Source: Rickettsiales bacterium (GTDB lineage: Bacteria; Pseudomonadota; Alphaproteobacteria; G027485855). From it: 64,000 nucleotides of DNA. Below are positions 1 to 8,736 of this stretch, piece by piece. The stretch's first letter is position 1. Each line of letters starts with the position of its first letter. The stretch covers positions 242,153 through 306,152 of the forward strand of contig JAIXQD010000019.1 in NCBI GenBank assembly GCA_027485855.1. The letters are read 5' to 3'. The notes below the pieces were generated by a model. That model did no database searches. It saw nothing but the letters and a program-made list of their open reading frames with translations, and was not told the DNA's origin. The position numbers and the translations under genes were made by a program.

Positions 1-2726
1 CCAACACCAACCTGCTGCAACAGCGCATCACCGATTTGACTGAAGCGCAAAAAGCAGATTTGCGCAAACCGCTTGGCACCCGCGGCCGTCCCTACCCCAT
101 GACCGCCCGTGGCGAAGATGTCGATGAAAAAACCGGCGAAGTCACGGCAAAATATCACTTGGGCGTTATCGAGAACGACCAAAACACATTAGAGCTGACC
201 TCAGAGCGCGATTATGCCGATGTGATCGGCCGTGCCTATCGTGAAATGGTCACGCCCAGCATGTTGCCGATGTTTAAAGCGGCCCTCGAAGCGCGCCGCT
301 TTGATAATAAAAATCGTGGCAAGTTTTATGTGGGTGCGCCTGGTATTGGTAAAACCTACATGTCTGAGCTGATTGCCCGCATGCGTAGTAAGAATGGCGC
401 CATTAAAGTAGATTGCGGCGGCAAAAACCTGAACGACCTGCTGTTTGAAATGGTGTTGGATATCAGCGCCGATAAAGGCCGCGTGTTGCTGAGCGAAATT
501 AATCGTCGCTTTGAATCGGGCCGCATCAACCCCTTATCGCGGGCGCAATTAGAGGCCGAGTTTAGCTTTGCCATGGTAGGTGATGCGCCCAATCGCAGCA
601 TTGATTGGGACAAAGTGGCCGAAGTGCAGCAAGATACCAGCAATGGCAGTGCGGCCAAAAGCATTGATGAAGTGCGTTCTGAATTACAGCGGCGCAAAGC
701 CATCATTGAGCGCATTGCCAGCATGGAAGGGCTTGATGCCAGCAACAGTCTGGGTCTGCGCGTGCAAGAAGGCTGGTTGATTAAAGCCTTTAAAGAAGGG
801 CGCGAATTGGTGCTCGACGAATATAACAAGTCGAAAGAAGGCACCGACGACCGCTTGCAAACTGTGTTGCAATTTATCGCCGGCGAAATTGACGAATGCA
901 CCGTTGAAAGCCCCTTCAAAGAAAAGGGCGATGTTGCCACCCAAACCTACACTTTCCGTCGTCGCGAGATGAAGGCGGGCTTCTTTGTCACGCTCACCGG
1001 TAACGAGCTGGACGATGGCAGCACCACGCGCTCGCTCAATGCCTCGGTTTATTCGCGTCTCAACCCCGAGATTGTGCCAAACCCCACCGAGCAAGATTGG
1101 CAGCACCGCTTGTGCCAAATTTTAACCGGCGTGCCCATCAGCACACTCTATCGTGCGGGCGAAGGCCAATGGCGTCACGACAAAGAAGGCTTTACGCGCT
1201 TTCTCATGAATGTGCGCAAAACTGGCCTTAGTGCGCAAGAGCAGCAAAATATCCCCGCAGTGCAGTTTGCGCTGATCCGCAATTGGGAAAAACTGCTGGA
1301 AGCCACGGGTCGCCTCTCCACCTTCTATTATAATTGGAGCCAATTGGTGAACCCCAATTCGGATGCGGTGGGTCGTTCGCCCGAATTGTCGCTTGAAGTG
1401 AGCGAAGAATATTACAAAAAAATGGCGGTCGATTTCCGTAAGGTTATTCGCCATGTTGAAACCGCCATGTTTGTTTCGCCCACTGTTATCACTGCCGAGC
1501 AAAGCCATGGCTTTGCCGACCTTGATGATTGGAGCCGCGCCCCCACCACGCGCACTGGCTATCGTGAGGACCCACAAATCAATTTCGGCACACGCTATGT
1601 TGAAGGCTTGCTGAATTTGATTTATGCCACAACCGAAGCATTGGGTAAGCGCAAGCTCTATGAAAAACTCATGGGCGAAGCTGAAAAATGCGCGCTTACT
1701 GGCAAAACCTTGCATGAAGGCACCGCCGCTAAGCGCAAGCTGGTGAGCGATTTGCTCAACATCAACCCCTATGTTGATGATGCGATGGAGATGGACCAAG
1801 CGCGCCTTGTGCAACAGCAGCTTTGCGATAATTTGCGTCGTCAATATGCCGAGCTCTCAACCAATAATGACGAAATTGTCAGCGTTGGTTTGGTGCTTGA
1901 GCTGTTCCGCACACTGCGCGAAAATGCGCCCAGCGCTCTTTCGGCCAGCAGCAATGTGCTGGTGATGCCAACCAGTGATCTCGATAAGGTTTTATCGAGC
2001 CCGATGGTAACGGCCCCCACACAAGATGCAATTGTACTGGGCGATGAAATGACCACCGCCACAGTGCCCGCCGATGAGCTTGCCACGCTTGATAGTTTGC
2101 TGTTTAGCCTTACCTTGCCACGCATCGGCACCTATAATTTAGGCGCCCTTTGGAACCGCGCTTTGTCTGGCTCGGGTCTGGTGGTGATTGGTGAGGGCGA
2201 ACATGCCGATCAGGCCGCGCAAATTGCCGAAAATGTGCATGGCAAAGGCTTGGCGGTGACCAGCATTCAAGTGCAGCGCGCCAATGATTTTGGCGTGGCC
2301 GAGGCCAGCACCGTGCATGTTGTCATGAACCGCAATAATGGTCGCACCTTATTGGTGGGCGATGCCGCCAGCGATGAGCGCATTGCGCAATTGCGTTATC
2401 GCGGCATCAGCTACATCGACCGCAGCCTGCCGGGTGCTACACAAGCCGTGGCACGTGAGCTGGCGCTGATGCTTGGCAAAGAAAGCCGTCACACGGTTTT
2501 GGGCGCCGACACCGGCAAGCCCGGGCAAAAGCTGAGCGATGCTGGCTGGATGCGTCAGGCATTTTTGCTGCGCAATCTGCATGGTGATGGCGAAGTGGAC
2601 AGCACCTTAACCTTGGCAGAATTACTCACCTCGCCTGAAGTTGAGTGCCGCTTGCCACACTACATTAAGGCTCCACAAGCTGGCACAGCCCCCAACGCGC
2701 ATCTTAACATGCCGAAGGTTGCTTAA
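1..2726 (+). CDS. Large AAA+ ATPase (5' end outside window)
   Basis: The reading frame is open from the first bases of the window, so the true start lies upstream; the first in-window candidate is a TTG at 36. Counting from it (896 residues), a Walker A GAPGIGKT lies near residue 100 and a Walker B-like LVLDEYNK near residue 255. These are followed by a TLTGNELDDG stretch typical of the sensor region in MoxR/dynein-like AAA+ proteins. The C-terminal half (about 650-890) has no motif I recognise. The stop codon overlaps the next start (TAATG), so it is translationally linked to the downstream gene and heads a four-gene operon ending in a metallopeptidase-like protein. By analogy with MoxR ATPases it may remodel a partner protein; the substrate is unknown. 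Confidence 0.8.
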   Translation, partial: NTNLLQQRITDLTEAQKADLRKPLGTRGRPYPMTARGEDVDEKTGEVTAKYHLGVIENDQNTLELTSERDYADVIGRAYREMVTPSMLPMFKAALEARRFDNKNRGKFYVGAPGIGKTYMSELIARMRSKNGAIKVDCGGKNLNDLLFEMVLDISADKGRVLLSEINRRFESGRINPLSRAQLEAEFSFAMVGDAPNRSIDWDKVAEVQQDTSNGSAAKSIDEVRSELQRRKAIIERIASMEGLDASNSLGLRVQEGWLIKAFKEGRELVLDEYNKSKEGTDDRLQTVLQFIAGEIDECTVESPFKEKGDVATQTYTFRRREMKAGFFVTLTGNELDDGSTTRSLNASVYSRLNPEIVPNPTEQDWQHRLCQILTGVPISTLYRAGEGQWRHDKEGFTRFLMNVRKTGLSAQEQQNIPAVQFALIRNWEKLLEATGRLSTFYYNWSQLVNPNSDAVGRSPELSLEVSEEYYKKMAVDFRKVIRHVETAMFVSPTVITAEQSHGFADLDDWSRAPTTRTGYREDPQINFGTRYVEGLLNLIYATTEALGKRKLYEKLMGEAEKCALTGKTLHEGTAAKRKLVSDLLNINPYVDDAMEMDQARLVQQQLCDNLRRQYAELSTNNDEIVSVGLVLELFRTLRENAPSALSASSNVLVMPTSDLDKVLSSPMVTAPTQDAIVLGDEMTTATVPADELATLDSLLFSLTLPRIGTYNLGALWNRALSGSGLVVIGEGEHADQAAQIAENVHGKGLAVTSIQVQRANDFGVAEASTVHVVMNRNNGRTLLVGDAASDERIAQLRYRGISYIDRSLPGATQAVARELALMLGKESRHTVLGADTGKPGQKLSDAGWMRQAFLLRNLHGDGEVDSTLTLAELLTSPEVECRLPHYIKAPQAGTAPNAHLNMPKVA

Positions 2727-3151
2727 TGATTGGTAGCAACACCCCATTTGCCGCAGCGCACGACATGAAGGGCCATGAGATGGCGTCTCATGGTGCCATC
2801 ATGGTGCCGCCAGATTTTGCTTTGGCCGCGGCCAAGCAAAATATCTGGCGCTGTGCGCGGCAGCAATGTGGTGCGGTTATGGTTTATCATGTGCCCGCAG
2901 GGTGGGAGACCGCCTTGCTGCGCAATGCCGCAGGCGCCTTTCTTATTCGTGATGAATTTGCCTTGCGTGATGCTTTAACCGACAGCATGGCTGATTTATT
3001 ATTTTGCCCGCTTGAGGCTCAGCTTAACCCCGCACTCATTGCCAGCCTGTGCCACAAAGCCAGTCTTGATAAAATTGTGGTGGTAGAGGTTGCCGCACCA
3101 CCCAAAATAAGTATCGCCAGCAAAAATGTGTCACCTGCAAAATACGAATAG
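2726..3151 (+). CDS. Hypothetical protein in the AAA+ operon
   Basis: The protein has 141 residues. The ATG shares its A with the stop codon of the AAA+ ATPase gene, which supports this start and translational coupling. It has no signal peptide or obvious membrane segment. Two cysteines in a WRCARQQCG stretch could bind metal or form a disulfide, but there is no recognised zinc-finger spacing partner nearby. I do not recognise the family. Its position between an AAA+ ATPase and a repeat protein suggests it belongs to the same assembly. It is followed after 18 bases by the 516-residue gene. Confidence 0.65.
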   Translation: MIGSNTPFAAAHDMKGHEMASHGAIMVPPDFALAAAKQNIWRCARQQCGAVMVYHVPAGWETALLRNAAGAFLIRDEFALRDALTDSMADLLFCPLEAQLNPALIASLCHKASLDKIVVVEVAAPPKISIASKNVSPAKYE

Positions 3152-3169
3152 ACAAACCACGAATAGACG

Positions 3170-4720
3170 ATGACCCAAAAACCAAACCCACCCAATTTTG
3201 CGCAACAGCTTTGGCTTGCTCAGCTTATTGGCTATGAAGATACCGCCGCGCTCACGCAGCGCATTCAAGCGCAGCACACCGCCGAATATGTGGCGCAAAC
3301 AGCGCAGCCCTTGCCGGCTCTTACTGTTAATGCATTGCTGCAACCGCTGGCCAACGGCAAATATCTGCACCAAAGTGCAAAATTTTGGCTGGCGCTGCCA
3401 CAAATAAAAGCCGAGCTGGAAAAAGCCGGCGTTCAATCGGCGTTGCATAGCCTTTTGCTAAGCCCGCTTCCGGGTGGTAATGTCAACGACACTTTGCTGC
3501 ATTATGCCGAGCGCCAGCGCGAGCTACTTAAAAATATCTTTGTTGCCGATTTATGGCGCGGCGAGCTACAAGCCTTTGAGGATATTTATTACCGCACACG
3601 GCCTGAATCGCGCACGCAGCATAAAGGCATAGCGCTACGCCGCGACATTGCCAATTTAAGCAACAAAACCATTCGTGAAGATGCCTATGAGGCCGCCGGC
3701 CTTAAGCATGATGATTTGGTCAATATCCTGAAGCGTGAGTTTTTTGAAACCACCGATGCAAAAGCGCTGCACGCGCTTGATGCTAAAATGCAGGCTAAAG
3801 GCCAGCGCATTGAAAAAGAAGATTTTCTGATGCCCTGCCTGACCCATTTCGATGACTCTATCGGCGAAGGCGTGTTTTTATTTGCTGCGGCTTGGAGCAA
3901 CTTTAAATCTATCCATGCTTTCTTAGAAAGTCGGGGCGAGCGCCTCAGCCGCGATGATTTGCTGCGCCATACGGGTGATGGTCTTTCAGCGTTTGAGCTG
4001 TGTTTATCGCGCGATGTTTTGTATTTTCTGTTTGTGCCCGAATATTGGGTGGGCTACCCCGAAGAGGTCACCGACCTTTGGCAACTTATCCCCGCGAGCA
4101 AACGCGCCGATGTGTTAGCGCTTGATGGCCGCCCCTTTGATTTTGCCAGCTTCCTACAAAAAGTAGAGGACCTGACTTTTGCCAAAGGGTTAGACCTTAA
4201 CAATATCAGCAAGGCCTATTTATTTCAGCCGATGCAAACGGTGCAAAGCAAGGGCGGCCAGCGGCGCGAGCCCTTAGCCCTGCCCGCCGTTTGGCAAAAA
4301 ATGGACCAAATTGCTGTTGCCCTTGCCGCACGCGGCGAAAAAATTACGCTGGCCGATTTGCGGCAAAATATTGGTCACAAGCCCATCAATTATTTATTGG
4401 TGGCCGCCAACAGCAATAATTTTGATAAGGTTTTAAGCCTGTTGCAGCAAAGCGGTGAGGCCCTGCGCACGGCCGATTTGCTTTTGCCGCAAGCCGATGG
4501 CCAAACGGTTATTGCGTCGCTTGGTCATGAGGAAAAACTAGAAATGGTTTTCCGCCCACAATTATGGGTAGGACGCAGCACTGAATTGCGCCAGCTCTGG
4601 GCGGGTGTGCCCGCGCCCTATCAGGCGCAGGTTGATTTCCCCGCGGTTTTAGCGCAGGTGAATATGCTGACCTTGCGCACCTTGCCGCGCTCTGGCCTGC
4701 ATGATTTATTTGAGCCATAG
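3170..4720 (+). CDS. Solenoid-type repeat protein of unknown function
   Basis: The protein has 516 residues and no signal peptide or membrane segments. At least three copies of a module of about 55-60 residues are visible, near residues 92-147, 260-323 and 430-490. Each has the pattern DLL..(G/A)DG...., then an F.P..WVG.. or F...LWRG.. stretch, then (E)L..LW..(I/V)P. A weaker ankyrin-like stretch (INYLLVAANSNNFDKVLSLL) lies near residue 405. The modules suggest an ankyrin-like helical scaffold for protein binding. It lies in the operon after the AAA+ ATPase and 141-residue gene, and ends 6 bases before the metallopeptidase-like gene. Function unknown; a client-binding role for the ATPase is a guess. 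Confidence 0.7.
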   Translation: MTQKPNPPNFAQQLWLAQLIGYEDTAALTQRIQAQHTAEYVAQTAQPLPALTVNALLQPLANGKYLHQSAKFWLALPQIKAELEKAGVQSALHSLLLSPLPGGNVNDTLLHYAERQRELLKNIFVADLWRGELQAFEDIYYRTRPESRTQHKGIALRRDIANLSNKTIREDAYEAAGLKHDDLVNILKREFFETTDAKALHALDAKMQAKGQRIEKEDFLMPCLTHFDDSIGEGVFLFAAAWSNFKSIHAFLESRGERLSRDDLLRHTGDGLSAFELCLSRDVLYFLFVPEYWVGYPEEVTDLWQLIPASKRADVLALDGRPFDFASFLQKVEDLTFAKGLDLNNISKAYLFQPMQTVQSKGGQRREPLALPAVWQKMDQIAVALAARGEKITLADLRQNIGHKPINYLLVAANSNNFDKVLSLLQQSGEALRTADLLLPQADGQTVIASLGHEEKLEMVFRPQLWVGRSTELRQLWAGVPAPYQAQVDFPAVLAQVNMLTLRTLPRSGLHDLFEP

Positions 4721-4726
4721 GCTGTT

Positions 4727-5878
4727 ATGCTGCGGCTTGATTGTTATTTTGCGCAAACAGCCACAATCAAAGCGACTTGGGCGCAAAATGCGGCCCTGAC
4801 CAAAAAGGCGCCAAAAAATAATAGCCCAAAAAATGCCAGCTTAAAGAATATCAGCGAAGAATTATGGCTGGGCGAAACCATCGATTTACTGGCACGCACA
4901 CAACGCGGTCAACAGCTGCTGAAAAAAGCCGCGGCCTATGGTTGGTCGGTGGCCAGCGCCGACCGCCACCCCGATATTATGGCGCTGTGCGATACAGCCA
5001 CAAAAACTATTTATCTGACCAATCATTTTTCAGCATCCGTCAATGCTGTGTGTTTAGCGCATGAGCTGACCCATGCCTGGCAAGATATTTATGGGCTAAA
5101 CGATAAGCCACAAAGCCTTGCGAATAGTATCGTCATCAATCGTTTTGCTGAAGCACAAGCCACCAGCGAAGAGCTGATTACGGCCGTGGCGCTGGCCAAA
5201 CTTGGCTACCCGCAAGCGCTAGAGAGCCAACGCAACACAACAGCTGATGGTTTTGGCGATAAAGCGCAAATGATTTTGAGCAAGCCCAATATCATCAGCC
5301 AAAACACGCTCAGAAAGCTGCATCTGTTATGGTTTGCGCGAGATGAGCTGATTGATTATTACGACAATGCCGAACTGAGCTTTCAACGCACGCACCTGAT
5401 GCGCCGCAAGCAACATACGCCCGCCGACTGCAGCGAGTTTTTGCAAGACATGATGCGCGACCCATTTGGGCGCAGTTACCTTACCGATAATTGGCTTAAG
5501 CAGCATTGGCCCATTTTAGCGCAAGGCTGGTTGCAGCCGCAAACACAAGCAGAGGTTAAACAACGCCACACCCAGTTGCGGCTTGATCTAGCACAACAGG
5601 GTTTTGCGCAGGCGCTGATGCAGGCGCTTGGCCCCGCAGCAGTTGGCGAATTAAGCGCCAGTGACGCACAAATAATTTACCAAGCCCAGCAAGATTTGCC
5701 GCAAAGGCTGAGCGATTATTTGCACATTATAAAATTATCGGGTAACCAGCCCGAACATCGCGACTTTTTGCTAAAAGAGCTACAAGAGGCTGAAAGCCAA
5801 TTAGCGGCACAGCCCGCGGCTGCACGCTATGTGCGCCAGCTACAGCAAAAAGCCCAGCAACATCTGGCTATGCCATAG
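4727..5878 (+). CDS. Putative zinc metallopeptidase (HExxH)
   Basis: The protein has 383 residues. The zinc-binding signature HELTHAW lies near residue 113, preceded by a strand-like AVCLAHELTH context. A downstream FAEAQATSEEL could supply the third glutamate ligand, as in gluzincin-like folds. No signal peptide is visible, so it is probably cytoplasmic. It resembles the uncharacterised putative-metallopeptidase families found in alphaproteobacteria (the DUF6782 type comes to mind, but this is from memory). It is the last gene of the operon starting with the AAA+ ATPase, so ATP-driven unfolding could be coupled to proteolysis; that is inference. It converges on the minus-strand pilin-like gene, whose end lies 33 bases away. 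Confidence 0.72.
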   Translation: MLRLDCYFAQTATIKATWAQNAALTKKAPKNNSPKNASLKNISEELWLGETIDLLARTQRGQQLLKKAAAYGWSVASADRHPDIMALCDTATKTIYLTNHFSASVNAVCLAHELTHAWQDIYGLNDKPQSLANSIVINRFAEAQATSEELITAVALAKLGYPQALESQRNTTADGFGDKAQMILSKPNIISQNTLRKLHLLWFARDELIDYYDNAELSFQRTHLMRRKQHTPADCSEFLQDMMRDPFGRSYLTDNWLKQHWPILAQGWLQPQTQAEVKQRHTQLRLDLAQQGFAQALMQALGPAAVGELSASDAQIIYQAQQDLPQRLSDYLHIIKLSGNQPEHRDFLLKELQEAESQLAAQPAAARYVRQLQQKAQQHLAMP

Positions 5879-5910
5879 CGGCTTAGATTAGCTGAACACC
5901 GTCGGCAGCA

Positions 5911-6618
5911 TCAGCGCGCCAGTAAAATCTGATAGTATAAATACAGGTTAGGGAAGCGGCTGGTATAGTCAAAACAACCTCTGTCCAAACCAGATGCACT
6001 GGGTATCGTCTGAGGAAAAGAATAGGCAAAGCTGCCCGTGAAGGGTGAATGAAGATGGGTGCCACCCACGACCGGCGGCGCGCCGCTTGGGTTAGGGTTG
6101 CCCAGCTGATTATTAATTTCGATGCACAGGTTTTGCCGCATAATGGGCGTTACATAAACTAAATCATTAGCAGATGTGCCAATGCCGGTGCCTCGATAAC
6201 CTGCGGTTATCAACATTTGGCTATACCATGCCGCAGTAGAAGGAGCGGGCAATTGCAAAAATCCTGTGCCCGGGGGTGAAAACTTTGGTGTAACACCGCC
6301 GCCCTCTGGACGATAAACATGACAGCTGAAATCGGCCGGCGCATCTGGATTGGTATGGTCCCGATTAGCCAAAGGGTTGGCAAAACTGATTTGTGAAAAA
6401 TCACAGCCATTGCCGAGCACACGTTGCACCCCTAACTTGACGTCATTGCCAATGGCCATGACGGCGGCAACTGTGGTTCTGTCTTCCTCTGTTGTATTGC
6501 TGGCCGTAAAGCCGCCACTACCAGAGACAAGGGCGGCAACCAACACCGCCAAAACTGCCACAACAAATAAAATGGGGCCGATGGCTATGCCTTGTTGGTG
6601 AGATCTTTGTAGTTTCAT
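5911..6618 (-). CDS. Pilin-like secreted/membrane protein, paralogue 1
   Basis: The protein has 235 residues from ATG 6618, chosen because an AAGGGGG ribosome site precedes it; an upstream in-frame Met at 6636 lacks one. A short basic N-terminus (MKLQRSHQQG) is followed by a long hydrophobic helix (IAIGPILFVVAVLAVLV), as in type IV pilins and pseudopilins, but without the Glu normally found at position 5 of the mature pilin. The C-terminal domain has cysteines near SCHVYRPEGGG, NLCIEIN and RGCFDY, and ends YYQILLAR. It is closely related to the next gene upstream (6637-7347) and more distantly to two plus-strand genes at the other end of the window. Function is unknown; an extracellular pilus-like or adhesin subunit is possible. 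Confidence 0.7.
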   Translation of the reverse strand: MKLQRSHQQGIAIGPILFVVAVLAVLVAALVSGSGGFTASNTTEEDRTTVAAVMAIGNDVKLGVQRVLGNGCDFSQISFANPLANRDHTNPDAPADFSCHVYRPEGGGVTPKFSPPGTGFLQLPAPSTAAWYSQMLITAGYRGTGIGTSANDLVYVTPIMRQNLCIEINNQLGNPNPSGAPPVVGGTHLHSPFTGSFAYSFPQTIPSASGLDRGCFDYTSRFPNLYLYYQILLAR

Positions 6619-6636
6619 CCCCCTTATTATACACAC

Positions 6637-7347
6637 TCAGCGCGCCAGCAAAATCTGATAGTATAAATGTAAGCCTGCCTCGCGGCTGGTGTAATCAAAA
6701 CAGCCTCTGTCCATACGCGATGGGTTGGGTAATGCCGTTGGAAACCCATAGGCAAAGCTCCCCGTAAATGGGGCATGAGAATGGGTATGTGACAAAATCG
6801 GTGGTGCACCACTTGGGTTAGGGTTGCCGAGCTGGTTGTTAATTTCCATACACAGGCTCTGCCGCGTAATGGGCGTTACATAGACTAAATCATTAGCAGC
6901 CGTGCCAATGCCAGTGCCCACAAAACCTGCGGTGACCAGCATTTCGCTGTAAATCGCTCGGGTAATTGTCCAGTACCCTACTTGCTCCAAACCTGTTCCT
7001 GCTGGCGACACTTTTGGTATAACGCCGCCGCCCTCTGGCCGATAGACATGACAGCTAAAATCGGCCGGCGCATTCGCATTGGTCATATCCTGACGCGACA
7101 AAGGATTGGCAAAACTGATTTGTGAAAAATCGCAGCCATTGCCCAGCACGCGCTGCAGCCCAAGCCTGACATCATTACCAATGACCATGACGGCGGCCGC
7201 CGTGGTTCTGTCCTGCTCGGTTGTGTTGCTGGCCGTAAAACCACCGCTGCCAGAGGCAAGGGCGGCAACCAACACCGCCAAAATCGCCACAACAAATAAA
7301 ATGGGGCCGATGGCAATGCCTTGTTGCTGCCGTTTGCGCGCTGTCAC
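6637..7347 (-). CDS. Pilin-like secreted/membrane protein, paralogue 2
   Basis: The protein has 236 residues and starts MTARKRQQQG, followed by the same hydrophobic helix (IAIGPILFVVAILAVLV) and an SGSGGFTASNTTEQDRT linker. It shares most of its length with the downstream paralogue, including GNGCDFSQISFANPL, DFSCHVYRPEGGG, GTGIGTAANDLVYVTPI and the C-terminal YYQILLAR. The two are clearly a tandem duplication, with the downstream copy starting 18 bases after this one ends. It is cotranscribed with phaB, which ends 11 bases upstream. The pilin-like N-terminus is visible, but no prepilin peptidase or assembly ATPase gene lies in the window, so the secretion route is unknown. Confidence 0.7.
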   Translation of the reverse strand: MTARKRQQQGIAIGPILFVVAILAVLVAALASGSGGFTASNTTEQDRTTAAAVMVIGNDVRLGLQRVLGNGCDFSQISFANPLSRQDMTNANAPADFSCHVYRPEGGGVIPKVSPAGTGLEQVGYWTITRAIYSEMLVTAGFVGTGIGTAANDLVYVTPITRQSLCMEINNQLGNPNPSGAPPILSHTHSHAPFTGSFAYGFPTALPNPSRMDRGCFDYTSREAGLHLYYQILLAR

Positions 7348-7358
7348 TTAAACCCGTC

Positions 7359-8081
7359 TTAATACATATGCTGGCCGCCATTGATGGATAGGGTCGAGCC
7401 GGTAATAAAGCCCGCCTCATCGGCCACCAAGAACATAACGCCACGGGCAATTTCATCGGCCTGACCAAGACGGCCCACCGGAATACGCGCAATAATTTTT
7501 TCAAGCACATTGGGTGGCACGGCGCGCACCATGTCGGTATCGATGTAGCCGGGGGCAATGGCATTAACCGTGATGCCCTTGGCCGCGCCCTCTTGTGCGA
7601 AGGCTTTGGTAAAGCCATGAATGCCCGATTTTGCCGCCGCATAATTGACCTGACCATATTGCCCAGCCTGACCATTGACCGAGCCAATATTCACAATGCG
7701 GCCAAAATTGCGCGCCCGCATAGAATCGATCACCACCCGCGACATGTTGAAACAAGAGGTAAGATTGGTGGCAATCACTTCTTGCCATTGCTCGGGGGTC
7801 ATTTTGTGCAAAGTCGTATCGCGGGTGATGCCGGCGTTATTAACCAAAACATCAACTGGCCCCAAATCGGCAGTAATTTTTGCCACAGCCGTTTGACAGG
7901 AGGTAAAATTAGACACATCCCAAGAATAGGCAGCAATGCCTGTTGCCGCCGAAAAAGCTTTGGCGCGATCATGGCTTTGCGCATAGCCTGCCGCAACCTT
8001 ATAGCCGGCCTTGTGCAGAGTTTCAGCAACGGCAGCGCCAATACCACGAATACCGCCCGTTACAATTGCCACTCTACTCAT
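7359..8081 (-). CDS. phaB: Acetoacetyl-CoA reductase (PhaB-type SDR)
   Basis: The 240-residue protein is a classical short-chain dehydrogenase. The cofactor motif TGGIRGIG is at 8-15, followed by NNAG at 81-84, the catalytic Ser134 in NIGSVNG, and Tyr147/Lys151 in YAAAK. Length and the C-terminal SINGGQHMY match the PhaB/FabG-like acetoacetyl-CoA reductases, which reduce acetoacetyl-CoA to (R)-3-hydroxybutyryl-CoA with NADPH for polyhydroxyalkanoate synthesis. FabG (3-oxoacyl-ACP reductase) is the main alternative, but the GGQHMY terminus favours PhaB. No phaA or phaC is in the window. It lies upstream of the two pilin-like genes on the same strand, probably by chance. Confidence 0.88.
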   Translation of the reverse strand: MSRVAIVTGGIRGIGAAVAETLHKAGYKVAAGYAQSHDRAKAFSAATGIAAYSWDVSNFTSCQTAVAKITADLGPVDVLVNNAGITRDTTLHKMTPEQWQEVIATNLTSCFNMSRVVIDSMRARNFGRIVNIGSVNGQAGQYGQVNYAAAKSGIHGFTKAFAQEGAAKGITVNAIAPGYIDTDMVRAVPPNVLEKIIARIPVGRLGQADEIARGVMFLVADEAGFITGSTLSINGGQHMY

Positions 8082-8215
8082 GAAAGCCTCGCTGGTTAGA
8101 AAACTCTAGCTCAGCTTGTGCCGCAAGTTTTGGTTATGTGCAAGCAGTTGATGTGCTGCCCTGCAACAAAGGGGGGGCTTATTTTACCGAATGGCCATTT
8201 TACCCATGACCTGTT

Positions 8216-8527
8216 TTACCCGAGGCGGCGCCGGAATAAATCCGCCAAATCAAGGATCTGCTGCTCGCGCTCCTCGATGGAGCTTTGCAACAGCCGCAAA
8301 GTGGCCGCCCTTAAATGCGCCTCGACAATTTCGGCCTCGACGGCACGCAAAGCCGCCCTGATGGCAGCCAGCTGAATAATAATGTCACGACTGGCGCGGG
8401 TGTCGGCAATCATTTTTTTGACGCCCTCAATTTGCCCGGCCACACGGTTTAGCCGTTTAATTTGTGGGGTGTGGTCGATTTTTTGCACCGGTGAATCACC
8501 CAGCTTATTATTATTTTTCTTTTTCAT
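8216..8527 (-). CDS. CsoR/RcnR/FrmR-family regulator lacking metal-binding cysteines
   Basis: The 103-residue all-helical protein has the family core (INRL-type KRLNRVAGQIEGVKKMI at 24-40). In CsoR the Cu(I) ligands are Cys36, His61 and Cys65. At the equivalent spacing here are Ser46 (TRASRD), His71 (AHLRAA) and Ala75, and the protein contains no cysteine. It therefore cannot bind Cu(I) as CsoR does, nor use the Cys35-based chemistry of FrmR or RcnR. It may sense another ligand or be a constitutive DNA-binding variant. It is monocistronic, with a gap of about 210 bases upstream. Possible targets are the neighbouring phaB or RND genes, but no clear operator was found. Confidence 0.82.
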   Translation of the reverse strand: MKKKNNNKLGDSPVQKIDHTPQIKRLNRVAGQIEGVKKMIADTRASRDIIIQLAAIRAALRAVEAEIVEAHLRAATLRLLQSSIEEREQQILDLADLFRRRLG

Positions 8528-8736
8528 GAAGCAGGCTCCAGCAAAAGGGGCATAAACTGCAAATGACTAAACCTATGATTGTAGGTGCATCTGCATAGTT
8601 TTTGCACTGAAGGAATATATACTTATGCAGGCGAATGTCCAGTTAAGAATATAAGTTTTTTATATTGGTCGCATTAACAGCCGTTGGTTGCGCCCGCGCA
8701 TCTAATTAATCGGTTATAATTGCACGCTCTTAAAAG

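Noticed and set aside
1122..1844. Long minus-strand frame inside the AAA+ ATPase gene
   Set aside because: It is the shadow of a well-supported coding frame with ATPase motifs; no ribosome site or recognisable motifs.
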